DNA of 64,000 bases, taken from contig JAVLRN010000004.1 in assembly GCA_032821775.1 (NCBI GenBank), positions 2,108,001 through 2,172,000 of the forward strand. Reading direction: 5' to 3'. The first letter of the stretch is position 1; each line of letters starts with the position of its first letter. The DNA is from Sanguinoderma infundibulare (Eukaryota; Basidiomycota; Agaricomycetes; Polyporales; Polyporaceae). Of the stretch, positions 56,513 through 64,000 are shown one piece after another. The notes below the pieces were generated by a model, which was not told the DNA's origin, ran no database searches, and saw only the letters and a program-made list of their open reading frames with translations. The position numbers and the translations under genes were made by a program.

Positions 56513-57182
56513 CCTGTTCTTTCTGTTCACGAGCGGAAAAATTAGCAACGAATAGGAAAACTTGCTTGGCAATGAGGCTCACCAGCGTGGAGGGGGTCGT
56601 CGATGGAGGGCGTAGTCTGCTCGAGGAGAAAGAATGCAATGAGTCCGTGAGGACGGCATCCAGCTCAGATTCGTGGTTTTATAAGGCGACAGAGCTGCCA
56701 ACTCTTTCTCGCCACCGGTGGCGGCAACCAGCCGCTTTGCTTTGGGTGGCTTACGGCTGGTGCCAGCGCCGTCTTCCGGAGCGTCGGCGGGTGCACAAAG
56801 AACGGATAAAGCACCTCTCCCGTATCGGCGCAATCGGAGAGAGCGCAGGCCGCGCAGTACATCGCGTTGCCTGGCACAAGCAGCCGATGCGACACCTGCG
56901 TACAAAGCATCAGAGAGAAATGAAAGGATTTGCATTGGCACGTACAGCACTGATAGCAAGCGTGGATGTGGATCCACAACACCGGATCAGCATGCATATG
57001 TATTCGCCGTGACCATCTTCAGGACGAATACAGATCCCTATGTATCTACAGCCGAGCCGGACTGCACAGTAGGTAAATGACTCATCGCGCGAAATCGGCA
57101 TTCCAATATACATATGACTCTCCTCTCTTGGTCACCGGTCATCCCCACCATCTCGATGTTCTCAAGCTGCACAAGCGCACAG
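56513..57182. other. spacer and promoter of F-box/LRR gene A
   Basis: Part (56577-56720) is duplicated in the promoter of the second paralogue (58940-59110). No gene seen. Confidence 0.5.
56677..56683 (-). promoter_or_regulatory. TATA box (TATAAAA)
   Basis: Minus-strand TATAAAA about 165 bp upstream of the start at 56512. Confidence 0.5.
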
Positions 57183-58879
57183 TTACGCACCCCTCAAAGT
57201 ACGATACTTGTCAAACACGTGCTCCCAGCTCCACTCCGACCTCATCTCCGGCCAGTCTTTCAGGTTCTCCAGAATGTCAGCGTACCAAGGCGTAACCCAG
57301 GGCAGCGTAAAGTCCAGCTTCGGGAACAGCTGGAGAACGTAGCGGGCGACATCTTCGACTAGCTCCTCATCGAGTGTCACAAAGCGGTCCATTAATGCCG
57401 CAAAGTGGAGACGCCCGATTGTCAGCGTGGTAAGCCTGTGACAAGCCCCGTCTCGCGGCGGAGCAATGTGCGTGAGCTCTTGCGACTGGAGGTTGATGTA
57501 GGGCAGACGGAGTGTGTGGAGGTTCGGGCAGCACGTGCGGAAGTGATCGAGGATGACGGGCGTCGGGACCTGGTCCGGGGGACACAGAAACCCGATCTCG
57601 GGGATGAGCGAGAACGCTTCCAGCTTCGGCCACGCGAGAAGCATGTCCATGTAGTACTTGTCGTCGCCGAGGATCGACATGTCCGAGCAGCGGAGCACGA
57701 AGTGCTTCAGCTCGTGCAGTTGGAAGAGCGGTGCGAGTAGCTCAACCAAGGGAAGGTTGACGAGGGAAGGATGACGGCGCCCGGCATTGAAGGCAAACCC
57801 TTCGAGCACGGCGGAGTTGACTGCGTGCGCGAACGCGGCGAGGCATGGGATGTAGTCTAGGGCGGCGTTCGGGCCTTCCAACCTAAGCGTTGCCGTCGTC
57901 AGATTCGGAAGCTCCAAAATCCTGAACAGCTCTGTGAGGAAGGAACAATCCACGCCGATGGACAATGTGCGCAACGTGTGCGCGCGGATGGGGCCGGATG
58001 GCATTTGCTCTTCCTGCTCGAGGATATCGATTTCAAGACTAGCGAGAGTGGGCATTGAGACAAGGCGGCGAAAGGTCGTGGCGGAGATTCTCCCTACACT
58101 GACTTCCCGAAGGTGATGGAATGAAGTGATGGCGGCCGACACTTTGTTGTGGCTGAGAGTACCGCGCAAGTGTACACGTTGCAAGAGTGGTGAGAACTCG
58201 CGTAGTCGGCGGATCGGTTCCTCGAAAGGGGCATCGGCGATGCTGAGGGGAATGTGAACCCCTCCACTTCTTTTGCGGGAGCCGAACGGGTCGTCGTAGA
58301 TAAGGGTAATGGCCCGCAGTTGGGGGGTCAAGAGCGCAGTGAACGAGTAGTCGATCAGTGATTCCGGGGAATATGACAAGACTTGGAGAGATGGGAGGAA
58401 CGAGTTACAGCCGTTGTGGTTTAGGACGGCACGGAAGAATTTCGTGTGTGCAATGGCCTCCCGGCCACGCTCAGGAATTTCCAGCTCGCGAACAAGTCGC
58501 GCGTACTCCTGGAACCGCTCCCACCGTTTGGGAGACCGCCGAAGTTCAGCAGAGACGAACTGCATGGAAACCACATGGTAAATCGCCATCTCCTACTCTG
58601 ACCAGGCGAAGCACTCACTTCCGTGAAATCGCCCTTCCGGTCTATAAGGGCGGAAAACGGTTCTGGAGACACGAGATTCCACAATGGCGTTGGTGGAGAC
58701 ATGGTCTTCCATAGGGGACTTAGTGCGGGCACCTTGAAGTCCCGACAAACAAGGGCGCAGTTTTTGAGATCGGCCGCCGAGAGTTCGCCGCGGTGATAGC
58801 ATCTGTCGAAGAATGCCCAGAGAATGTCAAAGGTCTTGGGTGCGCGACTCGAAGGGGAACCCTCGGGACCTGCATACAT
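57183..58879 (-). CDS. F-box/LRR protein B (tandem paralogue)
   Basis: Exons 58619-58879 (87 codons, from MYAGPEGSPSSRAPKTFDIL) and 57183-58589 (469 codons), 555 aa. Exon 1 has an F-box (DLKNCALVCRDFKVPALSPL). Exon 2 has LRR-like segments matching paralogue A throughout (RLREFSPLLQRVHLRGTLSH; FVLRCSDMSILGDDKYYMD). The gap between exons is again exactly 29 nt (58590-58618). Here exon 2 begins with an ATG, so an alternative is translation from 58589, but the in-phase F-box upstream argues for splicing. Function by family: substrate adaptor for ubiquitination; substrate unknown. Confidence 0.8.
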
Positions 58880-59819
58880 CCTTTTCTATCTGTTCACAAG
58901 CGGAAAAAGTTAGCAACGAATAGGAAAACTTGCTCGGCAATGAGGCTCATCAGCGGTGGAGGGTGTCGTTGATGGAAGGCGTAGTCTGCTCGAGGAGAAA
59001 GAATGAGTCCGTATACGCGGCATCCAGCTCAGCTTTGTGGTTTATAGGCGGCCGCAGCTGCCAACTCTTTGTCGCCATCGGTGGCGGGAACCGGCCTCTT
59101 TGCTTTGGGTGGCTCGTGGTGGCAGGTAAAAAGGATAATACTCTCGACGCTTTGGCCACACTATCCATCAATGCTGTGCAGTGTGCTCGAGACGTACAAT
59201 GCTGATACTCGCAGAATAATAAGAACAAAGCGGCAAACCGATAAAACAACAGACTCAATGACAACCATCCTCTATAGGCCGTGCAACGTTTAGCCACAGC
59301 CTGGTCCGCCCCGCACAGGACAGGATGACACGTTGTTCGGCCGGCGGTTTTGTCCGGACCTTGGATGATCCGTGGCAGGGTCAGGGACCAGCGTTTTGTC
59401 CGGATTGGAGGATGTGTTCGAGCTTGCCGATTTTGTCGGGACTAGGGATGAGGCATATGGGGGAAGTATCGGGGACTGATAAAAACGGAAGAATATGAAT
59501 TGGGCAAGCCATAAATTTCTGCGTCCGCTCGTTGCTTACTAACCCGGTCGAGTACTGCCGTTCTATCCCAGCTGGGTCAAGGAAATATTTGCATGTTCTC
59601 CTTTTCACTCTTCTCCGGTTTCGGCGCATTTGTGGGAGAGGTGGGGCTTCGACAGCATGAGAATGCTCTGCCGAAGATGTTCGTCAGCCACAGCTCGCAT
59701 TGCCTTGGGACAAGACCTCACTCGCCTTGTTTCGAGCGTCCAAGTGTCGAGGCACCGCGAGGGGAAGTACGACTCCGTTGCTTCGTCGTTTGTGCACGGA
59801 AGTGAGACTTCATATCTGA
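58880..59819. other. spacer and promoter of F-box/LRR gene B
   Basis: Promoter block homologous to the one of paralogue A. Further left, TTTTGTCCGGA recurs at 59348 and 59393. No gene recognised. Confidence 0.5.
59041..59046 (-). promoter_or_regulatory. TATA box (TATAAA)
   Basis: Minus-strand TATAAA about 160 bp upstream of the start at 58879, the same relative place as in paralogue A. Confidence 0.5.
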
Positions 59820-60419
59820 TGTGCAGTGTGGGGTTGATGATGAGATAGAATACCGATTAAGGAGAACCCACCCCAAGTGGCCTCTGCCGCTGCCTTCTCC
59901 CGACTCATCTCCTCCAACTCTGCATCCCATTAAATTTTTCCGTGGCTTCCCAATAAGCGCAATCGTTTGGTCCGCGTCATCTTCGTCGGGTTGAGGCGTA
60001 GGTGATGGTCCTGGAGAAACTCGCTGCGATTCGAGGAACGCGGATATGTCGTCTTCGGATTCAACGATCTCTTCGCCTGGAAAGCCTCGCTTGAGTGTTT
60101 CGGATTCTCGAGCGCGACAATTGGATGACACAGACCTTGAGAATGTAGCTCAGGTTCAGGCTCGGCGTAGCCATCCGCATTTGAACCGAGCTGCCTGCGG
60201 CCATACTTCTGCTGGAGTTCCTGTTCGTACTCCTTCCGCTCTTCCTCCTCCATTTCTACTCTCTCCTCTCCCTTGAGCGCAAGACGCTTTCCAAACTCGA
60301 CCGGACGTCCGCGTCCGCGACCACGTCCGTAAGCTCGCAGGTACTTTCCAAGACTGCTGAGAGATTTGCCTGTGCCGACCTGCTACAACAGTCGACGATC
60401 CTTCCGCACTGTCGGACAT
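59820..60419 (-). pseudogene. remnant of a conserved basidiomycete coiled-coil protein
   Basis: A frame on the minus strand reads LGKYLRAYGRGRGRGRPVEF, KRLALKGEERVEMEEEERKE, QQKYGRRQLGSNADGY and PEPEL. Another frame reads VESEDDISAFLESQRVSP, and a third WDAELEEMSREKAAAEATW, which follows an in-frame TAA. I recall a basidiomycete family with this order of segments, but name and function are unknown to me. The pieces lie in different frames without convincing splice sites between all of them, and the end is cut short. The first ATG of the locus (60419) is in yet another frame. Confidence 0.5.
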
Positions 60420-61326
60420 CGCAGTTTCTGGGGAGCAAAAATGGAGTTGATAAGGTTCGCTTCAGTGTCGAGGACGCATACAACGGGGGAAAGCGAGGTT
60501 CGTGACTCAACTGGCAGGCGCCTGCCACAAGACGAGCCGGAGCGCTGACTCGGAGCCTGCGGCCCGATGGCCAAGGCACCGTCTGGCACCGTCCGACGAC
60601 CCCGACGACCTCTGAGCAGGCCTCTCTGGCACGACAAACAAGCCAGCAACCCGCAGGCGGGCGACTCGACTGGTGCGTATATATGTGGTCTATTTCCTTG
60701 CCTCTGGTGAAAGATATAATGCAAATCTCTAGCCAGGTTGAACGACAATCCTCCTCCCGCACTCCCATCAGCAAACGCGCCAAAAGGTTGCAACGGGCAC
60801 TACCACGCCGGACGGGGATTCCAACCCCTAAATGGGCAAGGGCGGGGGTTGCAACACATCACCTTGCCATTGCAAACACCACAGTGCCGGTGTATATTCG
60901 TAGGGCCGTCAAGTTGCCGTCGAGGAGTCAGACTCAGTCGTAGCATATATTCACACACTTCGCAGACATTTCGGCGTGAGCTCCAATGCATGTATTAGAC
61001 AATCCCGAAGAAAAATACAGGATGCAAAGTCGTTATGGGGGTGCATAGCCCTGCGCATACATCGAGGTAATACGACCCAGTCCTGCCAGCCATCGCTCGC
61101 CATCTCGGTGAGTTCCATCTCAACAACTGGTCCTACCGACGCCAATCCAGCCCTCACATTCACATACACACATACTTGTCGCGGTATCCATGGCCTTCGC
61201 ATGCTGGAGCACATAACCGATAGACACCACCTCTTGCTCTCCGTGCGATTCAAAATCCAGAAGGAAATCTATTCGTGCAGCGATCAAAACGTATCAGCTA
61301 CAACCCGACGGCGAACGACACGCATC
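60420..61326. other. spacer
   Basis: TATATA at 60679 could serve either direction. No gene recognised. Confidence 0.45.
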
Positions 61327-61742
61327 CTACCACTCACCATCAATCCGCTCCACCATCTCAAAGTCCGCCTTCTCAAAGAACCGCTGCACTCGCGTGCCCT
61401 GCTCCACCGTGAGCGCGTCCAGCCGCACGACGTCTTCCCCATCCCGCACAACTCGCCACCACTCCAACGTCCTCACTCCCTCGTCGTACCCTGATACTCG
61501 TAGTCGTCCCAGAGCTCCTCGCGATGATCCTCCGCGCCCTCGCCCATCCGGAGCCTCCGGCCCCATCCCGTCCCGTCGTAATCCTCGTCAGGCTCTTCGT
61601 CCCCGATGACCACGACCCGCAAGGTAGGGATCGCGGCGGCAAGCCTGCTGGGAAGGACCTTCGCACTCTCCACTAGAGCGTGGTAGCGCCTGCGGGCAAC
61701 TGCCTTGGGTTCATGATCGTCTATCGGACGGTCGCGTTTCAT
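61327..61742 (-). pseudogene. C-terminal fragment of an unrecognised (possibly F-box-type) protein
   Basis: MKRDRPIDDHEPKAVARRRY at 61742 leads to ELWDDYEYQG; then the continuation shifts frame near 61490 to GVRTLEWWRVVRDGEDVVRL and ends FEMVERIDGEW at 61327. The style is that of C-terminal tails of basidiomycete F-box-like proteins, but the F-box itself is absent. The fragment follows directly after the truncated PIG-T remnant. Confidence 0.4.
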
Positions 61743-61804
61743 GGCCTATGACAGATCCGGTCAGTTCTCCTGCCGATACATCAACTGTATGATAGTCTGC
61801 GCAC

Positions 61805-63062
61805 TCGCATCAACCACATATGTTGCAACATTTTCTGCGATGTCGGTCGCATCTGGTGTGATTGAGTATGGCGAGGGCCCGTGAGGCAGCTCCACTCGAA
61901 CCTTGCTAGATCGAGCGATGGGACAGGGCCTCTCTATACTGCGGTCACATGCTGAGCGAAGCGACCAATCTAAGCAAGTGTTCAGTATAACGCTTAGCTC
62001 TCCGAGCACATCTGGGAAACGGTGTGGTCGTCAAGGCGGCAGAAATACGCACGACAGTACGAGTAACGATCGATAATAGATCCACTAGGCATCCACCTCT
62101 CTCCCGACGTGCCTTCCGGCAGCGTGTCACAGGCTCTATCTGTCCCACGGATGTGGAACGACACGGAGGAAGGAAACCGTGTTGTATATTAGAGCAAGAG
62201 CCTCCATGACGGAAGCGTGGAAAGGTTTGGATTACAAGGCGACACATGACACTCACCTCGACGCTTGTCATTTGAGTAGCGGACAGGGTCAAAGATAACT
62301 TGAAAAGCCAGACGCACTTCGACACTCACACCCTCCCGTTAACGAACGTGCACCCCAAGTCCGTGCCAATCAGCGTCGAATAGGCGGTGAGGGTTGAGCA
62401 AGTTGGCGATATCGGAGAGGGATTTGCACGGCAAAAGCTTCAGGAATGGCGTCAGGTTCTCTGTGCAGACGTGCTCCGAAGGGAGAGTTGCGTGGCGGAG
62501 TTGGTGTGGGTGTGTGAAGTTGGGGAGCGAGCCTTCAGGCTGGAAGGTGAGGGCGGGCGAGGTAGTGCGTTGCGAGTCCAAGTGGCCCAAGGAGCTGGCA
62601 AGCGCATTACGAAGCCCTTGCCATCGCTGGTCAATACTTCCTAGTTGGTCACTAACGGTAGTTCGAGAAATAGACGCATATACGCACGGAGATCGAGCAC
62701 TGTCCCCATCCAAGCCCATAGCTCCGCGCCTGTTCCAACCCCTGGCTCGTCCGGATATCCCCACGCGTCATAGTTCCACTTTCTGGCATTGAGGGTCAGA
62801 TGAAGCTCCGTGGCTGCATATTCACAAAGAATTTGACCGAAGGCGAGCGGGAACAGGGTGTAATGCTGCGCTATTGAACAGCTAAGAAATGGAACAGGTA
62901 GGGAATGCGAGCAGGACTGCGCACCTTCGTCGTCGTTGGACAGCACTTTGGGCACCCTCGGGGTAGCTCCTTTCAGCAAGGTTGTGAGCGAGAATTGCGC
63001 GGCAAGCTTTCCATCGCGCGATGGTCGAAGCTGGAGCTCCTCGTCGAATTGCTCGCGGTGTG
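61805..63062 (-). pseudogene. GPI transamidase subunit PIG-T/Gpi16, truncated remnant
   Basis: Four exon pieces on the minus strand join in phase: EQFDEELQLRPSRDGKLAAQ; QHYTLFPLAFGQILCEYA and GTGAELWAWM; SIDQRWQGLRNALASSLGHL through CTENLTPFLKLLPCKS; and WSLRSACDRSIERPCPIARS to AENVATYVVDA. These match the luminal domain of PIG-T, which forms part of the ER complex attaching GPI anchors. Defects: an in-frame TAA at 62339-62341, no C-terminal half with the membrane helix, and a replaced N-terminus lacking a normal signal peptide. Since Gpi16 is essential in yeast, a functional copy should exist elsewhere. Confidence 0.8.
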
Positions 63063-63401
63063 CAAACACAGTGCGGAAGGGGTCGTAGTCGGTCATGTCG
63101 ATGTCGAACACGAGCTCGTGGGCAAGTCCTGGAAGGTCTTCTCGCATGCCGGCGAGGCATAGATATGCACGGCAGAGCAGAGGGAAGGGACGTACGGGAG
63201 GCACGCGGAGGAGAAGCGAAGAGGCATGGGAGAGGCGCCTCTGCCCGGTTTGGTGACGTCACAGCTTGCGACCTGCCAGGCTGCCTTCTCTTAAGCCGCC
63301 GACCCCCACAATCTCACCATCACCGCCTTCTCCCTCTACCCTCACCTCCTCATTCACCCATGCACGACTCTCCGCCGCCGCCCTAGCCACACCACAGCCC
63401 G
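63063..63401. other. spacer between two gene remnants
   Basis: A minus-strand ORF overlaps it (MPPVRPFPLLCRAYLCLAGM) and may be foreign sequence joined to the PIG-T remnant. A CT-rich stretch at 63290-63380 resembles an mRNA leader. Confidence 0.4.
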
Positions 63402-63524
63402 CACCTTGTTTGCTGCTCAAGCTGCTCGCGATGCGTACCGAAGGACAAGGCCATCAAGCGCTTCACCGTCCGCAACATGGTCGAGACCGCCGTGGTTCGT
63501 GACATCAGCGACGCCACTCGCATG
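63402..63524 (+). pseudogene. ribosomal protein eS26 (RPS26) exon fragment
   Basis: 41 codons: a [20 protein letters not shown] segment followed by [15 protein letters not shown]. This is the zinc-binding CxxC and the diagnostic core of eS26. It is preceded by ACCACAG and followed by a GTGAGT donor at 63525. The next exon-like piece (after CCCAG at 63565) reads IIPAHDDDGLPSNPRTPEDV, which is unlike eS26, so this is a fragment or a chimera. The expected N-terminal basic region is not seen. Confidence 0.7.
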
Positions 63525-64000
63525 GTGAGTAGCACTTTCGACTAATGACGACGACTCCTCCCAGCTAATTATCCCTGCCCATGACGACGACGGCCTACCC
63601 TCCAATCCTCGGACTCCAGAGGATGTCAAGAAAACCGGCCTCCAGATGGTTGGCGACTGTAAGCAGCGTGTGTAAGTGCATGCATGCATCATTTTACCGC
63701 TAAAAGCTGACTGTATGCGCACTTTCCAGGAGTAGCGACGTCCTCGCTGAGTGGAACAAGGCAGCGCTTAGCCCTTGTCGTCTCATATGCTTCTTGCCTG
63801 CTCGGTTGCTTGTTTGCTCGCCTGCTCGGTTGCTCACTTGATTGCGCTCTCTCCCTTGTGTCTCCCCATTCCCGCCCCGCGTCCTGGACTACTACGTGTA
63901 TATGTTATTGCAGCGTAATACAATGAATGCTCTATTTCGATTTCATCCCGTGTGAATTGCATTTGCCCGCCGCGAGGCTATCAACTGGTATCCGAGGCCG
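63525..64000. other. right end of window, no supported gene
   Basis: A chimeric exon-like piece (63566-63670), then T-rich repetitive GCTTGTTTGCTCGCC-type sequence at 63790-63840. Any gene continues outside the window. Confidence 0.4.

Noticed and set aside
1..64000. CRISPR arrays or bacterial operons
   Set aside because: No regularly spaced repeats of that kind; the genes have introns and eukaryotic signals.

Overview
The window looks like nuclear DNA of an agaricomycete (mushroom-forming) basidiomycete. The coding genes are broken by many short GT-AG introns, mostly 50-80 nt. The protein families fit this group: STE3-type pheromone receptors, F-box/LRR paralogues, an APH-fold kinase-like protein, a multi-exon P450, a Gpi16/PIG-T remnant and a giant TPR/UvrD-helicase protein. 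A Ty3/gypsy element and several small terminal-inverted-repeat elements are also present. No bacterial-style operons or ribosome binding sites are seen.

Layout. 1-8.9 kb: a decayed Ty3/gypsy chromodomain retrotransposon with gag, pol and an unusual third large ORF, ending in a putative 3' LTR. 9.1-11.1 kb: two intact single-exon genes. 11.4-20 kb: a repeat-rich island with a 140-bp near-perfect hairpin, an 805-bp TA-flanked TIR element, an inverted duplication of about 1 kb per arm (15.3-16.2 and 18.9-19.9 kb) and, between the arms, a 974-bp TIR element carrying two tRNA-like units. 22.4-24.5 kb: a P450 pseudogene. 25.5-34.9 kb: three STE3-type receptor genes, two in tandem on the minus strand and one on the plus strand, resembling a B (pheromone/receptor) mating-type region; no CaaX pheromone precursor was found by eye. 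35.5-40.2 kb: a coiled-coil membrane protein, an F-box-like gene and a frameshifted WD40 gene. 41.0 kb: tRNA-Thr(AGT). 42.1-45.2 kb: a flavin amine oxidase (polyamine-oxidase-like) gene interrupted in an exon by a second 945-bp copy of the tRNA-like TIR element. 45.6-54.2 kb: one very large UvrD/TPR gene. 54.8-58.9 kb: two tandem F-box/LRR paralogues. 59.8-63.5 kb: gene remnants (a coiled-coil protein, a C-terminal fragment, GPI transamidase subunit PIG-T and ribosomal protein eS26).

The most unusual element of the window is the repeat family at 16404-17377 and 43219-44163. Both copies have 7-bp target-site duplications, palindromic subterminal repeats and two outward-facing tRNA-like Pol III promoter units near T-runs. 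The second copy splits an amine oxidase exon so precisely that removing the element plus one duplication restores the reading frame. All functional calls come from reading translated sequence by eye; no database search was run.
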